Assembly (NCBI RefSeq): GCF_009727055.1
Contig: NC_052353.1
Location: forward strand, 60,869,371 to 60,933,370
Reading direction: 5' to 3'
Length of the DNA: 64,000 bases
DNA from: Benincasa hispida
Taxonomy: Eukaryota > Streptophyta > Magnoliopsida > Cucurbitales > Cucurbitaceae
Positions within the stretch are counted from its first letter, which is position 1; each line of letters opens with the position of its first letter. Both the position numbers and the translations under genes were made by a program. This document shows positions 23,691 through 35,885 of this stretch, in pieces. The notes below the pieces were generated by a model. It was given only the letters and a program-made list of their open reading frames with translations. It did not search any database and was not told the origin of the DNA.

Positions 23691-23973
23691 ATTCTGGTTT
23701 TTGTTTGTCTTATTCTTATGCTTTCTTCTATTCTTCTATTTATTTATTTTTTATTTTACTAATTTGCCCCTATTACCTTTTTTTATTTTTGCAGCTTCTC
23801 TTTTTTGGCTTCTTGAACATAATATATTTAACCGCTAAGATTAGTTTTAAGATAAGTGAACTTCCTCCAAGAGTGCACGTATATTTTCTTTTGTTCTCTT
23901 TTTTCTTCGTCACTTATTTGCAGGTATGTTGAGCATGTTGGTACACTTTCTTTTACAAACACCAATGAGTCAA

Positions 23974-24985
23974 TGATAACTTGTAGAAATACAAGTTATT
24001 CTGCCTATTTTATCTAAAACAAGAAAATGCGACAATTTGCTAAGGAATTTATAGAAATAATTGCAGCATGCTATCACACACACTCAACGCCTAATATATC
24101 TATTTTAAAGCTGAAATCACTTTGTTTAAGTGTAAAATGTCTACTGATGCAGTCGAATGAGAATTCTCAACGCTAACACATGTTCACACAACTGGCTAGG
24201 TCGGTGACTCCAGGCGATGAGACATGACATGACACGTGGGCAGTATAAGTCAAATCAAAGACTGAGTTGGTGGCTGTTAAGAAAACTTCACTGCAGAGCT
24301 AATGAACTTCTGACGCATAGCAGATGACGCATCATGGTATGGAATTTAATAATCTAGCTTCAATTAGCCCTCGTATCAATTATACCCTTATCAAGTATAT
24401 CCGTATCCAATATATCTTCTGTGAATTCTATGGGGGTATTTATAGGTGAAAAGCTTTGACTCTTGGCTGTGGATCCCACTTTGTGTTATGAAAATTCCAA
24501 AGATGGAGGAATAAATATTCCTTTTGTTATGCAATCAGACCGTCAAATCTGTACAACAATTAGTTGTACACGTGTCACAATCCTCCACGTTTGCGTTGCT
24601 CAGCTGCATCTTTCGATCGGTTGCTCGTATGCGGTGTTGTTTTTATTACCGCATGCGGTTGAAATTTAGCTCGGGATCGACTGTCGCATTGCGCCATCAT
24701 TGCGTTAATCGTCTCTTCATTGTGGTTTGACGGGCACAATGTAACAGAGATGCGTTGTTCAATTTCTCGTTGAGCCTTGATCGCAAGCGGTGACTTGGTT
24801 TCTTGCAAAACAGAGTAAAAATATCCTCTTCTCCCATCTTAGTGATGTTAATGGGTGTAATTGCAATAATTTATAATTATTGTATTTCTGAGCCAATTTT
24901 CATACAATTGACACATATTCCTTCTCTTTTGACCGCAATATCTAAATAAGGCAACATAAATAACTTGTATTTCTACAAGTTATCA
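23974..24985. mobile_element. foldback-like element bounded by two opposed family A LTR termini
   Basis: The left end TGATAACTTGTA, GAAA, TACAAGTTAT at 23974 is mirrored by its reverse complement ending at 24985. The right ~600 bp is family A LTR in minus orientation (GTACACGTGTCACAATCCTC, then the TATAAATACCCCCATAG promoter segment near 24430-24447). The left ~400 bp is a different sequence. Each 26-bp end is itself a hairpin. No TSD is seen: left flank GTCAA, right flank CTGCC. It abuts the copia RT fragment. Confidence 0.6.
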
Positions 24986-24986
24986 C

Positions 24987-25906
24987 TGCCGAGTTCCAAA
25001 TGAAAGATTTGGGTGAGACACAGTATGTTTTAGGGATCCAGATTATTCGGGATCGTAAGAACAAACAGTTAACCCTGTCTTAGACATCGTACATTGATCA
25101 AATGTTGATTAGGTACAGGATGCATGATTCCAAGAGGGGTTTGTTACCCTTCAAGCATGGAATCGTTTTGTCTAAGGATCAACGTCCTAAGACACCTCAA
25201 GAGGTTAAGGAGATGAGATAGATTTCTTATGATTTTGCTATAGGAAGCTTAATGCATGCAATGTTGTGTACTCGACCCGACATTTTCCATGCAGTAGAGA
25301 TTTTCAGTCGGTATTAGTCTAGTCCAGGATTTGATCACTGGACGGCGGTCAAGACGATCCTCAAGTATCTTCAGAGAACGAGGGAATACATGCTCGTGTA
25401 TGGAGATAAGGATATGATCTTTACAGGATACACGGACCATGACTTTCAGACCGATAGAGATTCTCGAAAATCGACATCGGGGTCAGTGTTCACTCTAAAT
25501 GAAGGTGTTGTAGTTTGGTGAAGCATCAAGCAAGGATGCATCACGGACTCAACTATAGAAGCCGAATATGTAACCGCTTGTGAAGTAGCTAAGGAGGTTG
25601 TTTGGCTGAGGAAGTTCCATTCAGATTTGGAAGTTGTTCCAAATGTGGATTTGCCTATCACACTTTATTGTGATAACAATAGGGTTGTGGCAAATTTGAA
25701 GGAGCCTTAGAGTCATCGTTGGGGTAAGCACATTGAACAGAAATATCACCTGATCATGGAGATTGTGCATCGCGGTTATGTGGTAATCACGAAGATCGCA
25801 TCGGAGCAGAACGTTGTTGATCCCTTTACAAAGGCCTTCACGGCTAAAGTGTTCGAGGGTCACCTGGAGAGTTTAGGTCTGCGGGACATGCGGTATCTTG
25901 TCTAGG
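24987..25906 (+). pseudogene. Ty1/copia reverse transcriptase C-terminus plus RNase H, broken
   Basis: Reads EFQMKDLGETQYVLGIQIIR near the start, then HAMLCTRPDIFHAVEIFSRY, KTILKYLQRTREYMLVYG, STSGSVFTLNEGVVVW, CDNNRVVANLKEP and ASEQNVVDPFTKAFTAKVFE, the expected order of the copia RT end and RNase H (RH catalytic aspartates in the YTDHD, EAEY and YCDN positions). Stops occur at LS*TS, MR*IS, RY*SS, VW*SI and EP*SH. The N-terminal half of RT and the integrase are missing, cut at the foldback element. Downstream AAGTGGGAGAT tracts lead to the LTR at 25992. Confidence 0.88.
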
Positions 25907-27094
25907 GAAAGTGGGAGATGATACTGGAGTATGCCCTAGTTTATTTTATATTGTACATTAGTCTCCCGAGTCATTAGGACAAGTGGGAGATTGTTGGGAT
26001 TGGTGTATGATAACGGGCAGAAATGCATGTCATCATAGTGCTAACTTCTTAAACAATGTTGGATTGCGTTGATGAAATATGTTAACTTGCGTCCATTAAG
26101 CATCAATTTCATAATATTGTGGTCGCATGCGTTCAGCGTATTAGAACAGTTGATTTTTGTATTTTTGTGCAGAATATGCGTTGATGCAATGCAAGAATTG
26201 CGATCATAGAAAATCATTGGTCGAGCGTAACTTCACCGCAAAGCTTTACGATGATTGTGTTAGCAAACATTCGCCCGAGAAGGATCGCTGCAACTTGGTC
26301 AGCGCAACATGGCGGGCGCATCTGGATGAAAGGTCAATTAATCACGATGGGACAAAAAGCTAATGACAGTCGAATCCGAATTAAGTTGAAAGCCGATAAC
26401 GGTCACAAATTACATTAAGCTTTTCGGTGATAAATATTCGGCGCATTAGTCAGGAATTAAAGCCGTCCCATCTGTACAATCATGAGAGAGAAGCCGTCGT
26501 TCACCTTGGATGTCTATAAATACCAAGGGCATTCTGCAGAGAAGGGGTTCAGCAATTAGAGATTTCATACTTCAATTCGTACGCTTGTGTTTATAGTTTT
26601 CTTTCATTTTAAGAAGGATACGAGGAAGGAAGTTGTGCCCGTAGATCGTTCCGCTAAGCTTGGGAGAGCACTAGAATCTTCAAGGATAGAGAGAGGGTTG
26701 ACGCTTGCGGAAGCGATAACATTTTTAGAACAAAATAGAGATTTCAGTGTAAAAGCCTCGGTCAGCAAGGAATTGCTACCAGACTCTCTACCTTTAACTT
26801 CCATTGTTATTTTGTACTCAAACCAATTTATAAAAATGGAATTTCCTTCTTTATATCTGTTCATTCTCTGTTATTCATGCATGAGTAGCTAAATCAGTTG
26901 AATGGGTTGAGAAGCATTTAGCTAGCACCATTAGGGAAACTTCATTTTTTGCAATTATCTTGTATTATGTATGCTTCATTTGTCCATTAGAGATACTCGG
27001 AAGGGTAGTCTAAGGGCAGGATCTAGACTTGGGAAGGTCAGGTTAGAATCTAGGCTCGGAAGAGCCAGATTAGAACGCATAATCAAGAGATAGG

Positions 27095-28932
27095 TGTTAA
27101 CTTGTAGAAATACAAGTTATTTATGCTGCCTTATCTAGGTAATGCGGCCAAAATAGAAGGAATATGCGTCAATTGTATGAAAATTTGATCAGAAATACAA
27201 TAATTATGAATTATCGCAGTTACAACCACTAACATCATCAAGATGGTAGAAGAGGATATTTCTATTCAAGTTTGCAGGAAACCAAGTCACCGCTTGCGAT
27301 CAAGGCTCAACGAGAAACTGAACAACGCAGCTCTGTCATATTGCGCCCGTCAATCAACAATGAAGAGACGATCAACGCAATGACGACACAATGCGACAGT
27401 CGATCTAGAGCTGAATTTCAACTGCATGCGGTAATAAAACAACACCGCATGCGAGCACCCGATTGAAAGATGCAGCTGAGCAACATAAATGCAGAGGATT
27501 GTGACACGTGTACAACTAACCGTTGTGCAGAATCGACGGTCTGATTGTATAACAGAAGGAATATTTATTCCTCCATCTTCGGAATTTCATAACAATAAGT
27601 GGGGTCCACAAGCCAAGAGTCAAAGCTTTTCACCTATAAATACCCCCATAGAATTCAGAGAAGATATACTTGATACGGGGGTATACTTGGTACGAGGGCT
27701 AATTGATGCTAGATTACTGAGAGAAAGGTTGAGCTGAGTACTAATTGGAAGAAATTCAGGAAGAAAAGAGACAAGGCCGAGAGGTGAGTTTCAATGCGAT
27801 TTGGCCAGATCCCCGCAGTGAAGCTCTGTGCTTAGATCCCTGCTACCAGTTGAGCAAGCTTGAGAGGGAAGCTCATCCTTTCGCACGATCCATCCACGCC
27901 AACAAGCAAATCTCCATCCAGATAAGACGTTGGCACTTATTTGTATTTGTTTCTAACTCTATTTCATCAACTGTATTTCATTCTCTTAATCTCTTTATTC
28001 ATAAATCATGTATTAGATGCTAAATAGTTTTATTGAATGTCTCGATCGCTTTCATTTCCACTCTTCTGTTTATTTTCGTTCCTCCATTAATCGTTTTCTC
28101 CATGAAGTTTTCTTAATCCCTTGGTAATTAATATGAATTAAACGAGTAACTTATTCTGTGTTAAAGAGATAAATGCGTTTAGCTAAGGCATGCTAGACGG
28201 CATCTTCACCTGTGAGAGCAGAAATGAAGATGTCATTTTGATCTGTCGAGAGAAGGTTAGAAGAATGCGATAACTAAAGCGAGTAGTACTTCCAGAGATG
28301 GAAGCAACCTTGTGTTCATTACATTCGTCCCTGTTTCACCACAGAAATGTGGGAACGCGGCCGATCACCGAGAGGTGTACGCTAAGGGAAAAACGGAACA
28401 GTACTTATATCTTTAACACAATTAAGGAACTTGCGCTGTTTATATTAGTTATCTTTTCTCTTTCTACTTCACAGCATTACACGATCTTTGTATAATCTTC
28501 ACAACCAGCCTTGACCACGGTATCTTGTATCATGAAACTTGTATCTTGTATCATCCTAGCTAAGGTTTACTTTATTGTAATTTATCTTATTATCGCATCT
28601 TTACCGCTTTACTTTACTTTATCGCATGTTTAATTACTTGTACACAAAACTCTTTTATAAATTGAAAAACCCCTGATGTATCACAAATATAATGCAATTA
28701 ACCTAAAACAATCCCTGTGTTCGACCTCGTATCACACCGAGAAACTTGCGGTGAAATTATACTTGGTTTCAACGCAAGGAAACTTGTGACAACGCATAGT
28801 ATACTACAAGAATCTCACAAATAACGTATATCTAGAAGTAGTATCACATATCATTGTATAAAACCTTTGGAAACAAGTTTATGGCATGGACTTGAACCTT
28901 GCTTGCATCATAGTACAATTTTTTGCGTTCTA
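27095..28932 (+). repeat. R1 5' LTR (family A)
   Basis: 1838 bp. Starts TGTTAACTTGTAGAAATACA (hairpin) and ends GCGTTCTA, where the 3' LTR has ACGTTACA. TATA box TATAAATA at 27635 followed by CCCCCATAGAATTC. The CCCTGTGTTCGACCTCG block at about 28713 precedes the stem-loop at 28745-28778. The 3' LTR copy is 1857 bp without its insertion. The first bases TGTT against TGAT in other copies show end mutation. Confidence 0.88.
28745..28778 (+). other. conserved LTR stem-loop, family A copy
   Basis: CTTGCG pairs with CGCAAG and an inner TGAAA pairs with TTTCA, leaving TTATACTTGG as the loop. It lies about 160 nt upstream of the primer site, in the part of the LTR that would form the RNA 5' leader. 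Confidence 0.75.
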
Positions 28933-28938
28933 AGTTCA

Positions 28939-28957
28939 TGGCACCGTTGCCGGGGAT
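28939..28957 (+). promoter_or_regulatory. R1 primer-binding site, tRNA-Asp type
   Basis: TGGCACCGTTGCCGGGGAT differs at one base from the complement of the 3' end of plant tRNA-Asp(GTC) (TGGCGCCGTTGCCGGGGAT). It sits 6 nt after the LTR end. This primer type is expected for Athila/Tat gypsy elements. Confidence 0.8.
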
Positions 28958-29052
28958 TGGTTAACGGTTTATTGTTTGAGTATGTTTGTGGTATCTTGCA
29001 GGACAGATCTTGTTGTACTGGCTGTTCAATGCGGAGAGTAGCTTGATGGTTT

Positions 29053-30008
29053 ATGAGTACTGGTGCTGAACCAGAATTCAAAGCTGACCTTGAGATCGAG
29101 CGTACCTTTCGCACACGGGCACGTCAGAATTGGATAAGGCGAAAGAAAGCAGCGAGTATGGTAGATAATAACAACAATGCGGTTCCCATAGTAAATCAAG
29201 GGGCTGTTCGACTAGAGCAGGATCCTGTGTTCCTGGCTGCTGATCGCAACATTCCCATGAGGAATTATGCAGCACCCAACCTATACGACTTTTCGCCTGG
29301 GATTTTGAGGCCTACTGTTGAGAAGAACGCAAGGTTCAAAATAAAGTCGGTCATGCTACAAATGATCCAAAATGTAGGGTAATTTGGGGGTCTACAAGGT
29401 GAAGACCCGCATGCCCAGTTGACCAGCTTTGTCGAAATGTACGGAAACTTCTCATTACCTGGCGTTACCCCAGAAAGCATTAGATTGTATTTGCTCCCTT
29501 ACACCTTGAGAGATGAAGCCAAGAGGTGGGCTTACTCACTGGAGCCGAACGAGATTACATCATGGGACCAACTGGTGGAGCGATTCATGAAGAAGTTCTT
29601 CTCACTGTCCATCAGCGCAAGGCGATGGAAGGACGTGCTGAACATTGAGCAAATGGAAAATGAGACCCTGAGCATTGCCTGGGTGCGATTTAGAAGATTG
29701 GTGAAAAACTGCCACATATCAGTATCCTCGATTGTGTTTTGATGGAGACATTTTATAACGGCCTGAACAGATCGATGCAGGCTGTTGCTGACACCTCCAC
29801 GATAGGAGGTTTTATGGACAAAACATATACAGAGGCCAAGGTTATCCTTGACCGCATATTGCGAAACATGGATGATTGGATTGATGATGGGTATGGAGGC
29901 CGAGGCGTCGAACGAAGAAAGAATGAAATTACCATTGTCCTTGTGGAGAAAATGACTACGTTGGCCGCTCAGAAATTTATTGCCGCAAGTCATAGCAACT
30001 TGCGTTGA
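29053..30008 (+). pseudogene. R1 gag (Athila-type Retrotrans_gag), truncated
   Basis: ATG at 29053 begins MSTGAEPEFKADLEIERTF. The capsid-like domain follows: GEDPHAQLTSFVEMYGNF, LRDEAKRWAYSLEPNEITSW, LVERFMKKFFSLS, METFYNGLNRSM. It is interrupted by TAA at 29380 (Q in the related R4 gag) and a frameshift near 29720-29740. The frame ends at 30006-30008, before any zinc knuckle. No protease follows, unlike R4. Confidence 0.85.
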
Positions 30009-30670
30009 AAAAATAAATAAAATGAAACAATCAACAACTAGTATGCAAGGCGATAATGGACGTATCTTGAACCAATAAGATATGCTTTGCATTCACCCAA
30101 CTCAACTGTGTTGAGCCGAGGGATGTGTTGTGCGCGTGTGTATCCTTTGCCTGTCTTTAGCTAAATGCACTATGTTGAGGTAGTGATGTGCTGGTAGCAA
30201 TGCCGTGTGCCCGATCCTCCAGAAATGTGTTTAGTTAAGGGGTGTGTTGCGGGGATGTATGCATTGTTACCCGTCCTCTGCGAAGATACAGTTACGTTGA
30301 TGAGCACATTGCGTTCATCTTTACCTCACGTCCATTCAAATAAAACATTAAAGAAAATTCTTTTTGTAATTTTAGAAGTCCAATCGTTCCGTATTCCAAC
30401 AAAATGATTAAGTCTGCAAACAAAAGGACGTTTTTTCTGAAATTCCATAAATGAGAGAAGTTCGAATGACGGGCCTTTTGAGTGTCTCGAGACCTGCCAC
30501 CACGAAAACCGCGTTGGGCTCACTACGGCCCAACCTATAAATAGGAACCCTTCCCCGTCTGTGAATTCTTTACCTTATTTTGCAAACTGAAAACTTTAGC
30601 GCCCAATATACGAAGCTTTCTTCTTCCCAGAAACCCAAGGATTTTTCCAGTCCTCCCAAGCTTATCATCC
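30009..30670 (+). other. R1 spacer between gag and ORF2
   Basis: No recognisable protein on either strand and no trace of protease or polymerase. It contains a TATA-like CTATAAATAGGAACCCTTCC at 30533-30552, about 120 bp before the ORF2 start. This could be an internal promoter for ORF2, but the assignment rests on the motif and position only. Confidence 0.4.
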
Positions 30671-33517
30671 ATGGCCGACCAAGTTTCCCAACACTCCGCT
30701 TCACCATCAACCCCTTCCTCTAACCAAATCACCATGCGAGAGGCAGCATTCCTCGCTGCCAGTCGCAGACTTGTTGCCTAACCTCACACCGTCCCTAGAA
30801 TCGTCGGTAGAAGCCGGAGAAACCCCTTAGCCGTCAAACCTCCTCAGTTCAAGAGGAGGTGACGGTGGCGGTGGCTGAAGAAGTTGTGGTGGCGGAGGCA
30901 GTGGTGAATGAAGAAGAAATAGGAAGAGACACTCTAACCTTAGAGACTCCTGAGGTAACTGCCAACGCAGAAACCTATGACGGACCCTTCAGAGTAGCGA
31001 TGGAGGAGATTGCGGTGGCTGAAGCTGCGATGGAGGAGGTTGTAGTGGAGACGCAACCAGAAGTAGTTGAAGAGAAAAAGAAGAAGAAGAAAAGCAAAGG
31101 GAGAAATGCTGGAGAGGCTGAGTCTTCTCATCATCGCAAGGAGAAAAAGAATAAAGAAAAGAAGGATGATGTCGAGTATGAGAAAGCCAAGAAGGAAAGG
31201 AAGAAGAAAGAGAAGGAAGAAAGAAGAATGCACCGACGTGAAGAAAGACGACTAAGAAAAGAGGAAGAAAAGAAGCAGAGGGCTGCGAGCCCGGAAAAGG
31301 ATGGAGAATCAACCTCTGTAAGGGAGGAAAGAGGCGAAACAACGTAATTGATGGAGCTGACGCAACCTAAAACAACGCAAATGGTTGCGATAGATGAAGG
31401 TGAAGAAGGAGAAGATACCCGCCATGATGTGGCGTCGCAGGGAGAATGCGCCGTAAGGGTCTACTGTAGACCCTCAAAGATTAATCATCGCATTAAAAAA
31501 ATAGGAAAGAAGGAGAAAATAAGATGAGGAGAAACAGGAGAAAATTGATTGTGCAAAACTCATCATGGTAGAAGGAAATCCCAGAAGAAGACGGCAAGAT
31601 GAGGAGATGCGCAATAATAATGAGCTCGTAAGGCTCAAAGGGATAAGGCAACGCGAGGAGGAACAACATTTGTTGCTGGCCTCCGAGCATTTTGTAGAAG
31701 AGTTTGAGAGAGAAGAAAAAGAAGAAGAAGTGGAAGAGAAAAAGAAGAAGGAAGAAGAGGAGAGGAGATTGAAAGAAGAGAAGGAAAATAAGCATGAAGT
31801 TAATAGGAGGCGCTTAAAGAAGAAGAAGGGTAAAGAACTCGCGAAACACGAGAAAGAGAAACAACGCAGAGAGCGGGAGATGAGACAAAGGCAAGCAACT
31901 CACCTTGCGTTGGCAAAAGAAAAGGGCAAAGTAATCACAGAAAGTAGCGAGCCCGCGTTTGCAAGGAAGCGTCCATCAAAGAGAAAAGAGAATGATGACA
32001 TGCTGATAGAGATGGGCTTCTATCCCACGCCAACGCCACTACCTGACCTCATCACAAGTGAGATTGTGGAACATGGCTGGGACATATTTTGCCAATGCCC
32101 AGCCATTATTGTGCCGCAGGTAGTGAGAGACTTCTATAGAAGGAGTCTACATGGAACCAGGGATGCGGTGACCTTCAGCACAAGGGACATCAATGAGATA
32201 TACCGAATGAAGGATAACCCGGATGCACCGGGGAACAAATTTTTTTATGATCCCATAGGACGCGCTGCAAGTATTAATGCAACTGAGACGATGTGGTCGG
32301 TTTCACTCAAGGGCATCAGCACCCTGGCATCCTAGTCTTTGCTTCCGGAGGGAAGGCTTTAGGTCTACTTGGTCAAGAAGTGGCTGATCCCAACCACACA
32401 TGACAAGACTGTATCAAGGGATCAAGTCATGGCCGCATATTGCATCGCGCGCGACATACCGATTGACGTAGGGCGGCTGATCGCAAGATAGCTCAGAGCA
32501 CTGGTGAGGCATATTCGAGGACAATACTTCTTTTCGTGGACTGTTTCAAGTCTGTGCCTTTTAATGGGCGTAGGCGTTGATGAAGAGCCTATGCTTGAAG
32601 TTCACGGCCTCATCAACATAAAGATCTTGAGGTTTCTCCTTAAAGACTCCCCACATTGCCCTGAGCTACCCTTAAAGAGGCCCGCAATCGACCTCAATGC
32701 NNNNNNNNNNNNNNNNNNNNNNNNNNNNNNNNNNNNNNNNNNNNNNNNNNNNNNNNNNNNNNNNNNNNNNNNNNNNNNNNNNNNNNNNNNNNNNNNNNNN
32801 NNNNNNNNNNNNNNNNNNNNNNNNNNNNNNNNNNNNNNNNNNNNNNNNNNNNNNNNNNNNNNNNNNNNNNNNNNNNNNNNNNNNNNNNNNNNNNNNNNNN
32901 NNNNNNNNNNNNNNNNNNNNNNNNNNNNNNNNNNNNNNNNNNNNNNNNNNNNNNNNNNNNNNNNNNNNNNNNNNNNNNNNNNNNNNNNNNNNNNNNNNNN
33001 NNNNNNNNNNNNNNNNNNNNNNNNNNNNNNNNNNNNNNNNNNNNNNNNNNNNNNAAGAAAAGGTCCAAGAGTCAACAACGCATAATCCCAACCCCAAAAT
33101 GATGCTGGCGAGACATCGCAGGCGAAACCCTCCATAACCTCTCTGGCTGCTAAGTTAGCAGAAATGCGGTCACTTCTGACTCAACAACAACTTCTCTTCC
33201 AACAGCAGGAACTCTTCAACCAACAACAAGCCTACTTCGACCAGTGGTTTAATGCAATAATGGAGAAATTTGATAATATTCAGCGCAATGTCGCCACATC
33301 AAGGGAGGCGCTGATCAACATACATCGCAACACTTATACGATCAACCGCCACCAAAAACAACTTGCGGAGCGCAACCATGAATACTTTAATTTTCTCACA
33401 ACATACCTTCATGGTCCATTGGTGCCCCCGCATCTCAGGCAACACTTGCTTTTTGAAGAGACTTCTTTTGCTTCACCACGAAACCCTCCTCCAGACTCTC
33501 CGGCTCCTCAGCAATAA
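30671..33517 (+). pseudogene. R1 ORF2: K/E-rich coiled coil, Transposase_32-type domain, Q-rich C-terminus
   Basis: Begins MADQVSQHSASPSTPSSNQI at 30671. After a frameshift, a long Lys/Glu/Arg-rich coiled-coil region runs about 30860-31930. Then comes a globular part (DLITSEIVEHGWDIFCQCPA, VVRDFYRRSLHGTRD, FSTRDINEIY, YLVKKWLIPTTHD, AAYCIARDIPIDVGRLIA) that I recognise as the putative plant transposon protein domain (Transposase_32) found in Athila-like elements. After the N gap the same frame continues with a Gln-rich coiled coil (LLTQQQLLFQQQELFNQQQA) and ends at 33517. In-frame stops: 32333, 32360, 32489 and 33083. Its role is unknown; it occupies the place of pol or env. Confidence 0.8.
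32701..33054. other. assembly gap of 354 N
   Basis: A run of N inside ORF2 of R1. The flanking reading frame is the same on both sides (354 is divisible by 3), but the gap length may be nominal. Confidence 0.99.
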
Positions 33518-34140
33518 TCCTTACATTCTATTTTTTTTATGCGGCCATTCTGCAATATTTTTTTTATTCAATACATTATTTAATTAAATTCTTTGATTCT
33601 TTGTATAGGCAACAATTTTGTATTGCGTTAATTTTAAATTATTCGTATACTTTGTTAATATTCAATACAAATGAGTACATTGCACTTCTTTTTGCTTGTG
33701 CCTTTCTCTTTATCATCCTTTGACAATATTTGCGATGTTCTGATCTTTTATTTTTTTGCGTTATTCATTGCGCTGCCATGATGTATGATATGTTTATACT
33801 TAGAAACATTTCCCATACTTTGTAAAATTAACTAACACTTAGTTAATTCTTAGTTTAGCAGTACTTTACCTTTTATCTTTCAAAGTTCTACTCAAACCTT
33901 CTTTTTGAAATTTTCTTCTAAGTGTTTGTCTAGTCTATCCAAACAACACAATGAGGAACTTGCTCATCTTTAAATTTGAGGGTGGGGAAGGTCTGAGCAG
34001 ATAAGATCAAGAATATGCAATCTTCAAGAAAATGCGTTCATATTGAAAAAAAAAATTTATGCAAAACTCCAATGTCAGCGCAAGGGAAAATCTAAAAAAT
34101 AATCCCAACCTGATAAAAGTTTAGTTGTGAAAGAAGCCTG

Positions 34141-34228
34141 CTCGTAGTGTGATGTTCGTATGACACCCGTAGGAGTAAGCCAAAACGAAGGTGGGTTTCC
34201 AAGAACAACACAGTATGAAAATGAAGAG

Positions 34229-34264
<36 letters not shown>

Positions 34265-34370
34265 ATGCAAGAGACAACTGCTCTGAATATCATGAGTTAA
34301 AGTTGAGATTGGCACACAACCGTAGTTGGATGTTCGCATGACACCCGTGGGAACAAACCAAAATGAAGGG
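34141..34370 (+). other. paired ~50-nt motifs in the R1 3' internal region
   Basis: Copy 1 (34141-34192) and copy 2 (34321-34370) share GATGTTCGnATGACACCCGT followed by an AAGCCAAAACGAAG-type end. Copy 2 is followed by GTAACCAGG. The same pair occurs upstream of the 3' LTR in R4, R7 and R8 (see findings). An (AT)n microsatellite lies between them at about 34231-34259. Confidence 0.75.
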
Positions 34371-35344
34371 TGTAACCAGGAACAATAGTCTCTAATAAAT
34401 GATGCAAGATTTGACCACCGTATATAGATATATCAAGTTGTTTTGACAAAGAAGAGATAAACATTCTATTTTTAAACTAGAAAAGCATCTTTGAGCAGAA
34501 ATTTTGTTATATAGAAGAATAAAGTAGGGCTTGTTAAGAATTAGCAAGGATAAAAGGAAATTGCGATGTCAAGTAATGTGCCTAAGTGTAACATTCGGAG
34601 CAGCCAATCAACGCAAAAATATAGGGGAAGAATTTAGCATTATTGCTTTAGTAGAAGATATGCTTGAGAACAAACATATATCTAAATTTGGAGGTGTGAT
34701 AACTTGTAGAAATACAAGTTATTTATGCTGCCTTATCTAGATATTGCAGCCAAAAGAGAAGGAATATGCGTCAATTGTATGAAAATTAGCTCAGAAATAC
34801 AATAATTATGAATTATCGCAATTACACCCACTAACATCATCAAGATGGTAGAAGAGGATATTTCTATTCAGTTTTGCAGGAAACCAAGTCACCGCTTGCG
34901 ATCAAGGCTCAACGAGAAACTGAACAACGCATCTCTGTCACATTGTGCCCATCAATCAACAATGAAGAGATGATCAACGCAATGACGGCGCAATGCGACA
35001 ATGTCACACCCCGCCCCGAGCCCGTGCTTCTAAGCCTGCGGTGAGGCGTGATATAATCTGTTACTACTTTAGCTGAGCTACTAGTTTCTTTTAGTATATT
35101 TGCAGTGGGAAAAAAAAAACATTACATGCTTTTTATAGAAACTAGTTTACAAGTTCAAATTATAAAATACATATGGAAACCCTATCTCGGTAACCAGTCT
35201 TATTTATAGCTATTTTTCAACTTATGGATGACCTTAACCAATACCGCAACCTGGACTCGTCAGCTACCTGCAAGGTAAACATAGAGACAAACCATGAGCT
35301 TTTACAAAGCTCAGTGAGTGGTAACACAAATATAAATCTTGTGG

Positions 35345-35785
35345 ATAGAATTGCTCATGGAAGGCCTTTACAAATTCTTCCCAGGTTACTCTTTCCCTTC
35401 CCCTTCTTCTATCTTCAAACACTCGCCACCAATTCTCTGCCCTTTTCTGGAGTAGGAAACTGGCTAGGGCTACTTTTCTATCTTTAGGGCATTACATTAC
35501 CCTGAAGCATTTCTCTACCATCACGAACCAAGCTTCAGCATCAGCTGGGTTCGTGGTTCCTTCAAAAGTTGAGGCTTCTAAGTCTTTCAACCTTTCAATA
35601 CTAAACCGCTTTTCGGGGTCTACTGTAACCCTTCCTAGGTTTTCGGCTAGGCACCGAGCAAATCTTCCCATCATTTGCTCGTCAGCTCTAGCCTCTGGCT
35701 GTGGATGGCTTGATTCGCCTTGGTCTCTTTCGGGGGTAACATCTGGAGTCCCTATTGGTTGCTTGCGTGGTCTGCCACGTGCCAT
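35345..35785 (-). pseudogene. R2 gag N-terminal part
   Basis: From the ATG at 35785: MARGRPRKQPIGTPDVTPER, an acidic/basic leader, then SIERLKDLEASTFEGTTNPA and DAEAWFVMVEKCFRVM, the start of a gypsy Retrotrans_gag domain. A TAA at about 35494-35492 interrupts it. Beyond the stop the frame continues CPKDRKVALASFLLQKRAEN, WWRVFEDRRRGRERVTWEEF. The gene is cut near 35345 by the deletion to the LTR. Confidence 0.8.
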
Positions 35786-35872
35786 GATTCCTATAATAAA
35801 TCACATATTTAGACTTATTATAGCATTATTATATTCTTTTCTAGTTAACCCCTTTTTTTCCCAAAATCTTAT

Positions 35873-35885
35873 GTTCTGATACCAA
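35873..35885 (-). promoter_or_regulatory. R2 primer-binding site, initiator tRNA-Met type
   Basis: Minus-strand TTGGTATCAGAAC, two bases past the LTR end, is one mismatch from TGGTATCAGAGC, the complement of the plant initiator tRNA-Met 3' end. Confidence 0.75.

Noticed and set aside
23335..23932. Overlapping Phe/Ser/Leu-rich reading frames of 60-100 codons
   Set aside because: They arise from a polypyrimidine tract in several phases at once; no motif or conserved start.
26587..28023. Several 60-100 codon plus-strand frames (about 26587, 27489, 27745)
   Set aside because: They lie in the family B solo LTR and the R1 5' LTR downstream of TATA boxes, differ between copies and match no protein I recognise.
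30940..31342. Minus-strand Ser/Leu/Phe-rich frames of ~100 codons
   Set aside because: Antisense shadow of the K/E-rich coiled-coil region of ORF2.
32504..33137. Long frames on both strands across 32697-33068
   Set aside because: They are mostly N; only the plus-strand frame continuous with ORF2 is kept as part of that pseudogene.
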